From NCBI GenBank assembly GCA_019240115.1, contig JAFAYV010000006.1, positions 1-64,000 on the forward strand: 64,000 bases of DNA, written 5' to 3'. Numbering within the stretch: position 1 is the stretch's first letter; every line of letters starts with the position of its first letter. Source of the DNA: Solirubrobacterales bacterium (lineage in GTDB: Bacteria > Actinomycetota > Thermoleophilia > Solirubrobacterales > Solirubrobacteraceae). The notes below the pieces were generated by a model. The model was given only the letters and a program-made list of their open reading frames with translations. It was not told the DNA's origin and did no database searches. Made by a program: the position numbers and the translations under genes. Below, piece by piece: positions 36,510 through 44,001 of the stretch.

Positions 36510-36536
36510 CCGAATCCGAGGAGGTGTCCCGGTGAC
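36485..36536 (+). repeat. 26-nt tandem duplication of a Shine-Dalgarno/stop/start module
   Basis: 36485-36510 and 36511-36536 are identical except for one base. Each copy carries AGGAGG (36493-36498 and 36519-36524) and, 7 nt later, GTGA. In the first copy the TGA is the amidohydrolase stop; in the second the GTG starts the dioxygenase-like gene. The first GTG also opens a 9-codon mini-frame that ends in the second GTGA. Confidence 0.92.
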
Positions 36537-37047
36537 CATGCGCGACCTGCCCCCCCGCAACCTCGACCGCCACGAGCTCCTCGCGCTCGTGCGACGACTG
36601 AGCTCAGAACCGGTGCGCTGGCGCCAGTACGTCGACTACTCCGACGAGCGTCGCGTGTTCGCCTCGCTGTACCGCGACGACTACGTCGACGTCTGGCTGC
36701 TGTGTTGGACGCGCAGCAACGACACCGGCTGGCACGACCACGACATCTCGTCGGGCGCGGTCCGCGTCGTGCAGGGCGCGCTCGCCGAGGCCAATCCGCG
36801 CATCGGGGCCGAGCCGGTCACCCGCCTGGTGACCGCGGGCGAGGCGTTCGCCTTCGGCCCCGACCACATCCACCGCCTCAGCGGCGCGCGCGATCGTTCG
36901 GTGTCCATCCACGCCTACTCCCCCCCGCTCTGGCGCCTGGGCCAGTATGCCGTGGACGACGACGGCGTGATGCACCGCCAGTCGATCAGCTACGCCGACG
37001 AGCTGCGCCCGCTCCAGGAGGCGGCCGCTCTGCCTGGGCCCCGATGA
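36532..37047 (+). CDS. Cysteine-dioxygenase-like cupin
   Basis: The protein has 171 residues from the GTG at 36532 with AGGAGG 7 nt upstream; the ATG at 36538 is an alternative. The cupin metal motif is H68-D-H70 in GWHDHDISSGAVRVVQGAL with a second set in FGPDHIHRLSGA (H112, H114). This fits the Fe(II) cysteine dioxygenase superfamily, which oxidises thiols or related acids. With the upstream amidohydrolase it may act on a sulfur- or nitrogen-containing compound. Its last 62 nt overlap the 3' end of the gene on the other strand. Confidence 0.82.
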   Translation: MTMRDLPPRNLDRHELLALVRRLSSEPVRWRQYVDYSDERRVFASLYRDDYVDVWLLCWTRSNDTGWHDHDISSGAVRVVQGALAEANPRIGAEPVTRLVTAGEAFAFGPDHIHRLSGARDRSVSIHAYSPPLWRLGQYAVDDDGVMHRQSISYADELRPLQEAAALPGPR

Positions 37048-38206
37048 GCAGCGCGGCGACGTCGTCGTCGAACGGCTGGCCGTTGCGCTCGCGGACGTCG
37101 GCGATGAGCTCGTCGAGCATCTCCTCGGGCGCGGCGCGCCAGTCGGGGCGGCGGTCCAGGCGCCGGCCGAGCAGCTCGCGCAGCCCGTCCTCTCCGAGAT
37201 GGCCGCCGTTGCCGTCGCGACCGTCGATGAGACCGTCGGTGTAGAGCAGGATCGTCCAGCGCTCGGGCAGCTCGAAGTGCGCGGGCGGCCACTCGGCGGC
37301 GCCGAACATCCCGATCGGCGGACCGCCGCCGCGCAGCGGCAGGCTCGTGACGACGCCGTCGGCGATGAGCATCGGCGGTGGGTGGCCGGCCCGGCGCAGC
37401 GACAGCCGGCGCTCGGCGGGAGCCACCTCGAGCGCGCACAGCGTCGCGAACGCGCTCGGGTCGCGCCGCTCGTGCTCGATCATCTGCTGCAGCGTGTCGA
37501 CGACCCCGACCGGGTCGGTCTGCGCCAGCGCAAGGGCCCGCCACGCGATCCGCAGGCCGGCGCCGAGGGCGGCCTCGTCGGGCCCGCGCCCGGAGACGTC
37601 GCCGATGACGACCCGCAGCCGCCCGTCGTCGGTCTGCAGGACGTCGTAGAAGTCCCCGCCGAGCAGCGCCCGCCGACCCGGGCGATAGGTGGAGGCGATC
37701 CACAGCGCGGGATCGGTGACCGCGAGCCGGGGGACGAGCCCCCGCTCGAGCCGCGTGGTCTCGTCCGCGCGCAGCTCGGCGAGGCGCAGCTGCTGCGAGA
37801 CGTCCTCGGCGTGGCGGCGGCCGACCGCGTAGCGGATCGACCGAGCGAGCAGCCCGCCGCCGACCTTGCCCTTGATCAGGTAGTCCTGGGCGCCGGCTTG
37901 CACCGCGGCCTGCCCGGAGCGCTCGTCGTCGAGCCCGGTGAGGACGATCGTGGCGATCCACGGCGCCGCCTCGCGGACGCGCTGCAGCCCCGACATCCCC
38001 TCGGTGTCGGGGAGATGGAGGTCGAGCAGCACGCAGTCGACCGACCCGCCGAGCCGGCCCAGGCCCTCGGCGAGGGTGCGCCCCCGCCGCAGGCGGACGT
38101 CCGGCGCGCCGTCCGCCAGAAGGTCGGAGACGATCAGCGCGTCGTCATCGTCGTCCTCGATCAGCAGGACGTCGAGACTGCTTGATGGCGCCTCCGGGGT
38201 CGACAC
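36986..38206 (-). CDS. Response regulator fused to SpoIIE-type PP2C phosphatase
   Basis: The protein has 406 residues from a GTG. The receiver domain (about 12-128) has the acidic pocket LLIEDDDDDA, phospho-acceptor D62 in CVLLDLHLPD, T90 and K112. A short coiled linker leads to a PP2C-like phosphatase (about 165-390) with metal aspartates in LLGGDFYDVL, VVIGDVSGRGPDEA and LLYTDGLIDGRDG. It is of the RsbU kind, which dephosphorylates an anti-anti-sigma factor. No histidine kinase or STAS gene is adjacent. Its 3' end overlaps the cupin gene by 62 nt. Confidence 0.93.
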   Translation of the reverse strand: MSTPEAPSSSLDVLLIEDDDDDALIVSDLLADGAPDVRLRRGRTLAEGLGRLGGSVDCVLLDLHLPDTEGMSGLQRVREAAPWIATIVLTGLDDERSGQAAVQAGAQDYLIKGKVGGGLLARSIRYAVGRRHAEDVSQQLRLAELRADETTRLERGLVPRLAVTDPALWIASTYRPGRRALLGGDFYDVLQTDDGRLRVVIGDVSGRGPDEAALGAGLRIAWRALALAQTDPVGVVDTLQQMIEHERRDPSAFATLCALEVAPAERRLSLRRAGHPPPMLIADGVVTSLPLRGGGPPIGMFGAAEWPPAHFELPERWTILLYTDGLIDGRDGNGGHLGEDGLRELLGRRLDRRPDWRAAPEEMLDELIADVRERNGQPFDDDVAALLIGAQAERPPPGAGAARRRS

Positions 38207-38209
38207 GGG

Positions 38210-38737
38210 TTACCGCGTCACCGGGCTCACGCGCAGGTAGATCGGGCCCGACGCCGCGCAGGCGGCGAAGGGGAACGGCACGAACTGCGCCGCGGCCTGG
38301 CCGGGTGCGAACACGCGCATGCCCAACGCGGTCGCCGGACGGCACGTCGACGTCGAAAAGTCGCCCACCTCGGTGATCCCGACGGTGGCGAGCGCCGACG
38401 AGAACCGGTCGCGGGTCGGGTCAGCGGCGCCGAGCGTCACCGTGGTCACCTTGTGGGTCGGGTTGCGGTTCGCCGCCGAGCCCAGCCGCCGGCCGCGCGA
38501 GCCGACCGCCGCGAGCCCGGGGTAGCCGCGGAGCGTGCACGCCGCGCCGGCGTTGGTGAAGCTGAGCGTGTAGTAGATCGTCCCGGCGGCACCGTTGGGC
38601 TGGGTGTTCAGCCACACCACCAGTTGGTTGCTCGTGCAGGCCGGTGCGGCGGCGTCGGCCGGCGCGGGACTGACCGCGGCGGCGAGGACGGCACCGGCGG
38701 CCAGGGTGCCGGCGAGCGTGCGGCGAATCGAGAGCAA
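38210..38737 (-). CDS. Secreted DUF4232 protein
   Basis: The protein has 175 residues from a TTG at 38737 with AGGAGG 5 nt upstream; an ATG ten codons earlier lacks such a site. The signal peptide reads RRTLAGTLAAGAVLAAAVSP with cleavage near ADA-AAP. The mature domain starts CTSNQLVVWLN and includes TLSFTNAGAACTLRGYPGL, the DUF4232 pattern with two disulfide-prone Cys pairs. It is an extracellular beta-sandwich of unknown role, common in actinobacteria. It lies 3 nt from the RR-PP2C start and could be its upstream operon partner. Confidence 0.85.
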   Translation of the reverse strand: MLSIRRTLAGTLAAGAVLAAAVSPAPADAAAPACTSNQLVVWLNTQPNGAAGTIYYTLSFTNAGAACTLRGYPGLAAVGSRGRRLGSAANRNPTHKVTTVTLGAADPTRDRFSSALATVGITEVGDFSTSTCRPATALGMRVFAPGQAAAQFVPFPFAACAASGPIYLRVSPVTR

Positions 38738-38836
38738 GTCAGCCTCCTGGTGGTCGAAGGCCGCCATTATCCATCGCCGGCCAGTGTCCGCGTCCGCAGG
38801 ACGTGCGGACGGGGCACTAGATTCAGGACAAGATCG

Positions 38837-39721
38837 ATGTCGACCTCGTCCGATGCCCAGCTCGCCTCGGGACCGGCCCCGGAGAGGCTCGCCTCCGGAC
38901 CGGCCTTTGAGCCGCACATGCGCTGGCCCGACCCCGCCGAGAAGGAGCTGTTTCGCTTCTGCGTGCGCGAGGGAGCTGCGCTCGTCACGAGGCGCAGCGG
39001 CGCGGTCCGCTTCCCCGCCGAGCTGCCGTCGGGCGCCGAGCACGTGCTCGGCTCGCTGTTCGGGCGCACCTGCCTGGCCGTCGACGGCACCGACCACCTC
39101 GCCCCGCCCGGCTGCGAGTGGGTCGACCTGCGCTCGCTGTGGGGCGTGGTGGACGAGCTGCTGTGGGGCATTGCCGGCCGCGCGGTTCAGATCGTCGAGT
39201 GGGATCGCACGCATCGCCACTGCGGGCGCTGCGGCACGCCGACCGTACCCGACCTGCGCGAGCGCATGCGCCGCTGTCCGCGCTGCGACGAGTCGGCCTA
39301 TCCGCGCGTCTCGCCGGCGGTGATCGTGTTGATCACCCGCGGCGAGTCCGACGAGCGGGCGCTGCTGGCCTGGGGCGCCCGGCGCTCGCAGGCGTTCTAC
39401 TCCTCGCTGGCGGGCTTCGTCGAGGCCGGCGAGTCGCTCGAGGAGGCGGTGCGCCGGGAAATCCGCGAGGAGGTCGGAATCGAGGTCGACGACATCACCT
39501 ACTTCGGCTCCCAGCCGTGGCCCTTCCCGCACCAGTTGATGATCGGCTACCGCGCGCGCTACCGGTCGGGCGAGCTCGTCCTCCAGGAGACCGAGATCCG
39601 CGACGCGCGCTGGTTCACCCCGGCCGAGGTCGAGGAGGTCGTCGCGGTGCGCGGCAACTTCTCGATCTCGGGCTGGTTGATCGAGGGCTGGATCGCCGAG
39701 CAGGCGGCGCGATCGGTCTGA
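38837..39721 (+). CDS. nudC: NADH pyrophosphatase / RNA deNADding Nudix hydrolase NudC
   Basis: The protein has 294 residues from the ATG at 38837. It has the zinc ribbon C129-C132-C147-C150 (HCGRCG, RCPRCD), the Nudix box GFVEAGESLEEAVRREIREE starting at 193, and the NudC marker SQPWPFPHQLMIGY. It hydrolyses NAD(H), and NAD caps on RNA, to NMN and AMP. It lies alone between divergent and convergent neighbours. An Ala/Pro-rich leader of about 25 residues before MRWPDPAE may not be needed. Confidence 0.95.
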   Translation: MSTSSDAQLASGPAPERLASGPAFEPHMRWPDPAEKELFRFCVREGAALVTRRSGAVRFPAELPSGAEHVLGSLFGRTCLAVDGTDHLAPPGCEWVDLRSLWGVVDELLWGIAGRAVQIVEWDRTHRHCGRCGTPTVPDLRERMRRCPRCDESAYPRVSPAVIVLITRGESDERALLAWGARRSQAFYSSLAGFVEAGESLEEAVRREIREEVGIEVDDITYFGSQPWPFPHQLMIGYRARYRSGELVLQETEIRDARWFTPAEVEEVVAVRGNFSISGWLIEGWIAEQAARSV

Positions 39722-39845
39722 GCGCGGTCGCCGGCCCGCGATCGGGACCGGTGGGATCGGGAGGGCGCGCCGATCGGGAGGGCGGGGCGATCGGGGGGCG
39801 GAGCGATCGGGAGGGCGCGCGATCGGGAGGGCGCGCGAGGCCCGG
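39722..39845. repeat. Imperfect GATCGGGAGGGCG repeats between convergent genes
   Basis: The whole 124-nt gap is built of about five to six copies of a 13-18 nt unit around GCGATCGGGAGGGCGCGC. The nudC end itself (GCGCGATCGGTCTGA) resembles a unit. No gene or clear terminator is seen. This is similar in style to the other junction repeats, though the GNAT stop is not obviously within a copy. Confidence 0.8.
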
Positions 39846-40382
39846 TCAGCGGTGGCGCCCGAGCTCGCGCATCAGGACGACGAACGAGAGTCCGTCGCGC
39901 TGCGGCCGGGCGTGCACCGGGTCCGCGGGGAACCGGCGCGCCTCGCCCGTGCGGCGAAACCCGAGCCGCTCGTACCAGGCGAGCAGCGCCGTCTGCGGGG
40001 CGAGCACGACGAGCTCGATCGTCTCGGCGCGCAAGCCTCGCGCGGCGACCCGCGCGGCCTCATCGAGCAGCCGCCGCCCGATGCCGCCGCCCTGACGCTC
40101 GGGGTCGACCGCGAACATCCCGAGGCGGGCGACGCCCCGGCCGAGGTCCTCGAGCGCGCAGCAGGCCACCAGGCCGCGTCCGCGGTCCCCCTCGACGACG
40201 AGCATCAGCGAGTCCGGCCCGGAGATCAGCCGGGCGACGGCGCTCGCGTCGGTGCGGTCGCCGGCGACGAGATCGGCCTCGCTGCACCATCCGACGGGAC
40301 TGCGATACGCGGCCCGCGCGAGCGCCACCACCGCGTCGACGTCGCCGCCGTCCGCCGCCCGCACGCGCTCGCCGCCGACCAT
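39846..40382 (-). CDS. GNAT family N-acetyltransferase
   Basis: The protein has 178 residues. The acetyl-CoA site is clear: LGMFAVDPERQGGGIGRRLL (motif A, Q/RxxGxG/A) and a following ELVVLAPQTALLAWYERLGF (motif B). This is a single GNAT domain with N-terminal VRAADGGDVDAVVALARAAY. The substrate is unknown; the C-terminal YERLGFRRTGEARRF fits small-molecule acetyltransferases. It is divergent from the ferredoxin-NADP reductase gene with 25 nt between, which leaves room for little more than overlapping promoters. Confidence 0.9.
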   Translation of the reverse strand: MVGGERVRAADGGDVDAVVALARAAYRSPVGWCSEADLVAGDRTDASAVARLISGPDSLMLVVEGDRGRGLVACCALEDLGRGVARLGMFAVDPERQGGGIGRRLLDEAARVAARGLRAETIELVVLAPQTALLAWYERLGFRRTGEARRFPADPVHARPQRDGLSFVVLMRELGRHR

Positions 40383-40407
40383 CGACCAGAGACTAGTGTC
40401 AGGCGGC

Positions 40408-41772
40408 GTGACCCCCGACCTACCGCTGCGAGCCGCGATCGTGGGCGCCGGCCCCTCGGGCTTCTACACCGCCGACCAGCTGCTGAAGGCGGGGTTCGAG
40501 GTCGACGTCTACGACGCGCTGCCGACGCCGTTCGGGCTCGTGCGCGCCGGCGTGGCCCCCGACCACCCGAAGATCAAGTCGGTCATCCGCGTGTACACGA
40601 AGACCGCCACCCACGAGGCGTTTCGCTTCTTCGGCGGGGTGGCGCTCGGCACCGACATCTCGCGCGAGGAGTTGACCGCCCGCTACCACGCGGTCGTCTA
40701 CGCGTTCGGCACCGCGACCGACAACCGCCTCGGGATCCCCGGGGAGGACCGCCCCGGCTCGTATCCGGCCACCTCGTTCGTCGCCTGGTACAACGGCCAC
40801 CCGCACTTCGCCGATCACATGTTCGAACTGCACGGCGGCCGCGCGGTCGTCGTCGGCAACGGCAACGTCGCGATCGACGTCGCGCGGATGCTCGTGCTCG
40901 ATCCCTCCGAGCTCGCGGCCACCGACACCGCCGACCACGCGATCGAGGCATTCGGCGCCGCGGGGGTGACCGAGGTGGTGCTGCTCGGCCGCCGCGGTCC
41001 GGCCGAGGCCGCGTTCACCAATCCCGAGCTGCGCGAGCTCGGCGAGCTCGAGCGCGCCGACGTCATCGTCGACCCCGCGGCGCTCGCCGACATCGCCGAG
41101 GTCGAGGACGCCACCCGGCGGCGCAACGTCGAGATCCTGCGCGAGTACGCCGCCCGGCCGCCCGCGGGCAAGTCCCATCGCCTCGAGCTGCGCTTCCTGC
41201 GCTCGCCGCTCGAGATCCTCGGCGTGGGCGAGGATGGCCCCGTGACCGGCGTGCGGGTCGGGATCAACCGCCTGGTCACCGACGGGGACGGCCGGGTCCG
41301 CGCGCAGGCCACCGGCGAGGAGGAGATGATCGAGTGCGGGCTCGTCCTGCGCTCGATCGGCTACCGCGGCGAGCGCGTCGCCGGGATCCCGTTCGACGAG
41401 CGCCGCGGCCTGATCGCCAATGCGGAGGGGCGGGTGACCGCCGACGGGACTCCGTGCCCCGGCGAATACGCCGTCGGCTGGATCAAGCGCGGTCCCTCGG
41501 GGGTCATCGGCACCAACAAGAAGGACGCCGCCGACACGGTCGCCCGGATCACCGAGGACGCCGAGGCGGGGCGGCTCGGTGTCCCCGACCCTGAGCTCGC
41601 CGACGCCACGGCGGTGTCGGCGTGGCTGCACGAGCGCGTTCCCGGCCATGTCACCTGGGACGGGTGGGAGCTGATCGACGCTCACGAGTCGCGTCTCGGC
41701 GAGGCCGAGGGGCGGCCCCGGGTCAAGCTCGTGTCGCTCGAGGAGCTGCAGCGGGTCGGGCGTGGCGAGTAG
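40408..41772 (+). CDS. fprA: Ferredoxin-NADP reductase, adrenodoxin-reductase type
   Basis: The protein has 454 residues from a GTG. The FAD site is IVGAGPSGFYTADQLLKAG near the N-terminus, followed by GLVRAGVAPDHPKIKSVIRV, typical of FprA and adrenodoxin reductase. The NADP site lies in AVVVGNGNVAIDVARML, and the closing GWIKRGPSGVIGTNKKDA is diagnostic. It passes electrons from NADPH to ferredoxin. The seven-iron ferredoxin gene at 15 kb is a likely partner. A -10-like TAGTGT about 14 nt before the GTG suggests a near-leaderless message. Confidence 0.94.
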   Translation: MTPDLPLRAAIVGAGPSGFYTADQLLKAGFEVDVYDALPTPFGLVRAGVAPDHPKIKSVIRVYTKTATHEAFRFFGGVALGTDISREELTARYHAVVYAFGTATDNRLGIPGEDRPGSYPATSFVAWYNGHPHFADHMFELHGGRAVVVGNGNVAIDVARMLVLDPSELAATDTADHAIEAFGAAGVTEVVLLGRRGPAEAAFTNPELRELGELERADVIVDPAALADIAEVEDATRRRNVEILREYAARPPAGKSHRLELRFLRSPLEILGVGEDGPVTGVRVGINRLVTDGDGRVRAQATGEEEMIECGLVLRSIGYRGERVAGIPFDERRGLIANAEGRVTADGTPCPGEYAVGWIKRGPSGVIGTNKKDAADTVARITEDAEAGRLGVPDPELADATAVSAWLHERVPGHVTWDGWELIDAHESRLGEAEGRPRVKLVSLEELQRVGRGE

Positions 41773-41783
41773 AGTCGTCCGAG

Positions 41784-42011
41784 GTGGAACGGCAGATCGA
41801 GGTCACGCAGTCCGACGGGGGTCACGCCTACGTCCGGCTGGGCGAGGGCGAGGTGCGCGATTCGGTCGAGCTCTCCGAGCACGACGAGGCGGACCGGATC
41901 CCGACCCTGGACTCGTTGACGCTGCACTTCGACTTCTACGGACGCCTGACCGCGATCGAGGTCACGGGCGCCGTCGGGTCGGTGCTGCCGCCGGCGCTGA
42001 TCGAGGACTGA
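41784..42011 (+). CDS. Small DUF2283-like protein
   Basis: The protein has 75 residues from the GTG at 41784, 11 nt after the reductase stop. The pattern AYVRLGEGEVRDSVEL followed by LTLHFDFYGRLTAIEV resembles the beta-rich DUF2283 proteins (YxRL...GxxxxxxEV). It is likely translated from the same message as the reductase and the MFS gene 13 nt further on. The function is unknown. Confidence 0.65.
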   Translation: MERQIEVTQSDGGHAYVRLGEGEVRDSVELSEHDEADRIPTLDSLTLHFDFYGRLTAIEVTGAVGSVLPPALIED

Positions 42012-42024
42012 CCGGGCCCCGCCC

Positions 42025-43287
42025 ATGAGGCGGTTCGGGCCCGCGATGGCGGTGCGGGACTTCCGGCTGTGGTGGCTCGCCCAGCTCGGCATGGTCGTCA
42101 GCCTCCAGATGCTCGAGGTCGCGATCGGCTGGGAGGTCTACGCCCAGCACCGCTCGGCGCTCGACCTCGGCTGGATCGGCCTCGCCGAGTTCGTCCCGCT
42201 GTTCGTGCTCGCGCTCCCCGCGGGCCAACTCGCCGACCGGCTCCCGCGGCGGTTCGTGTTCGCGGGCGCGCTGCTGGTCGGAGTCGGCGTCGGCATCGGG
42301 CTGGCCGTCGTCAGCGGCGCCGGAGTGACCTCGGTGACCCCGTACCTCGGTCTCGCGGTCGCGGCCGGCATCACGATGGCGCTCGGGCAGCCCGCCTCGC
42401 GCGCGATGCCGCCGACGCTGGTGCAGGCCCACCTGCTGCAGAGCGCGATGACGTTGCGGTCGATCGCCACCTCGTCCGCCCAGGTCATCGGACCCGCGAT
42501 CGGCGGCCTGCTCTACGGCGTCTCGCCCTCGCTCGTGTACCTGCTGGCCGCCGGGGCATGCCTGGCGGCGGCGGCCAGCCTCATGCTGATGTCGCCGCCC
42601 TCATCGGCGACCCGACAGGCGACCGAGGACCGGCCGGCGACGGTGCGCGGCGTGCTCGAGGGCCTGCGCTACGTCGGCACGACGCAGGTCCTGCTCGGGG
42701 CCATCCTCCTCGACCTGCTGGCGGTGCTGTTCGGCGGCGCGATCGGGCTGCTGCCGATCTTCGCGCGCTCGATCCTCCACGTCGGCGCTGCCGGTCTCGG
42801 CGTGCTGCGGGCCGCCCCGGCGCTCGGCGCCCTCGTCGGCGCGGCCGTCATCACCCGCCGCCCGATCGCGGGCCGGGCCGGCCGGCTGCTGCTCGCGGTC
42901 GTGCTCGCCTACGGCGCGAGCATGGTCGTGTTCGGCCTCTCGCGGTCCTATCCGCTGTCGCTGGCGGCGCTCGGGATCAGCGGATTCGTCGACCTGTACA
43001 GCATGAACATCCGTTCGACCACGGTCGCGCTCGCGACTCCCGATCGCCTCCGAGGGCGGGTCAACGCGGTCGAGATGGTCTTCATCAGCGCCTCGAACCA
43101 ACTCGGCTACTTCGAATCGGGGCTGGCGGCGTCGCTCGTGGGCACGGTCCCGGCGGTCGTCGGCGGCGGAGTGGTGACGATGAGCATCGCGCTGACCTGG
43201 GCCCGGCTCTTCCCCGCCCTGGCGGCCGTCGACCGACTGGACGAGATCCGGCCCGAGACGGTCGCCCAGGAGGTCGTGGCGGCCTAG
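42025..43287 (+). CDS. MFS transporter (MFS_3 / enterobactin-exporter-like)
   Basis: The protein has 420 residues with about 10-12 hydrophobic segments. It starts with FRLWWLAQLGMVVSLQMLEV and has the MFS loop GQLADRLPRRFVFAGALL after helix 2. The second half repeats the layout around GFVDLYSMNIRSTTVALATP and LRGRVNAVEMVFISASNQLG, typical of the MFS_3 efflux-type family. The substrate is unknown. It follows the reductase and DUF2283 genes closely. It is convergent with cyanase, but the family is not that of CynX, so a cyanate role is not supported. Confidence 0.88.
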   Translation: MRRFGPAMAVRDFRLWWLAQLGMVVSLQMLEVAIGWEVYAQHRSALDLGWIGLAEFVPLFVLALPAGQLADRLPRRFVFAGALLVGVGVGIGLAVVSGAGVTSVTPYLGLAVAAGITMALGQPASRAMPPTLVQAHLLQSAMTLRSIATSSAQVIGPAIGGLLYGVSPSLVYLLAAGACLAAAASLMLMSPPSSATRQATEDRPATVRGVLEGLRYVGTTQVLLGAILLDLLAVLFGGAIGLLPIFARSILHVGAAGLGVLRAAPALGALVGAAVITRRPIAGRAGRLLLAVVLAYGASMVVFGLSRSYPLSLAALGISGFVDLYSMNIRSTTVALATPDRLRGRVNAVEMVFISASNQLGYFESGLAASLVGTVPAVVGGGVVTMSIALTWARLFPALAAVDRLDEIRPETVAQEVVAA

Positions 43288-43341
43288 GAGCCGCGGCCTA
43301 GGAGCCGCGGCCTAGGAGCCGCGGCTAGCGGTCGCGGCCTA
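43279..43341. repeat. 14-nt repeats holding the stop codons of two convergent genes
   Basis: Three copies of GCGGCCTAGGAGCC (43279-43292, 43293-43306, 43307-43320) are followed by a variant and a partial copy (43334-43341). The first TAG is the MFS stop (43285-43287), and the last GCGGCCTA supplies the cyanase stop on the other strand (43339-43341). The core CCTAGG is a palindrome and offers TAG to both strands. Confidence 0.88.
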
Positions 43342-43782
43342 CCACTTGTAGGGCAGGAACTTCCCGTCGAGGGTGATCCGCACGCGATCGCCGTCGGGGT
43401 CCTCGCGCCGCTCGAGCGCGAGGTTGAAGGCGATCGCGCTCATGATGCCGTCGCCGAACTCCTCGTGGATGAGGGCCTTCAGTGCGGGGCCGTAGACCCC
43501 GAGCACCTCGTAGAGGCGGTAGAGCGTCGGATCGGTGGGGACGGCCTGGACGCCCGAGCCGCGCGTGGGCACCTCGGTCAGCAGCGCCTCCTCGTCGGCG
43601 CTGCCGAGGCCGAGCAGCTCGAGGACGGCGCGGGCGGCCTCCCGGTCGAGAGGATGCTGCCCAAGCAGCGCGGCGGTCAGCCACACCCGGTCGCGACCGA
43701 TGCGCGACGCGATCTCGCCGAAGCTCAGGTCCTGGCGGCGCTTGGCCTCCAGGATGCGCTCGGTCAGGTCGGCTCGGGTCAC
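43339..43782 (-). CDS. cynS: Cyanate hydratase (cyanase)
   Basis: The protein has 147 residues from a GTG, slightly shorter than the 156 of E. coli CynS. The N-terminal helical domain is followed by the catalytic half DPTLYRLYEVLGVYGPALKA and HEEFGDGIMSAI with the three catalytic residues R89, E92 and S115. It converts cyanate and bicarbonate to ammonia and carbon dioxide. No carbonic anhydrase or CynR-type regulator is adjacent. The 219 nt before it, shared with the phytochrome gene, hold short repeats of CACCCTGCCCGCGTC at about 43920-43945. Confidence 0.95.
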   Translation of the reverse strand: MTRADLTERILEAKRRQDLSFGEIASRIGRDRVWLTAALLGQHPLDREAARAVLELLGLGSADEEALLTEVPTRGSGVQAVPTDPTLYRLYEVLGVYGPALKALIHEEFGDGIMSAIAFNLALERREDPDGDRVRITLDGKFLPYKW

Positions 43783-44001
43783 CGCCGCGCAGGCTAGCGC
43801 CCGGCGGCCGAGGGGGGTTCTGCCCGCGCGGACCGGCGCTCACGCCCGAGACGCCGCTTTAGCATGCGCGGTCATGCCCGCGTCGACGCTCGGGGCCGGG
43901 GGGCCGGCCACCCTGCCCGCGTCCACCCTGCCCGCGTCCGCGCCGCGCCCGCCGTGCGGCGCGACGCTCACCGCGCAGGCGCGAACCGAGAACCTACGGG
44001 G

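Noticed and set aside
42025-43782. A cyanate uptake and degradation pair (MFS plus cyanase)
   Set aside because: The MFS protein is of the MFS_3 exporter kind, the genes are convergent and not an operon, and no carbonic anhydrase is present.
43864-44001. 46-residue N-terminal extension of the phytochrome
   Set aside because: It is Arg/Ala/Pro-rich and repetitive, and the bilin Cys is normally near residue 20, which fits the ATG at 44002.
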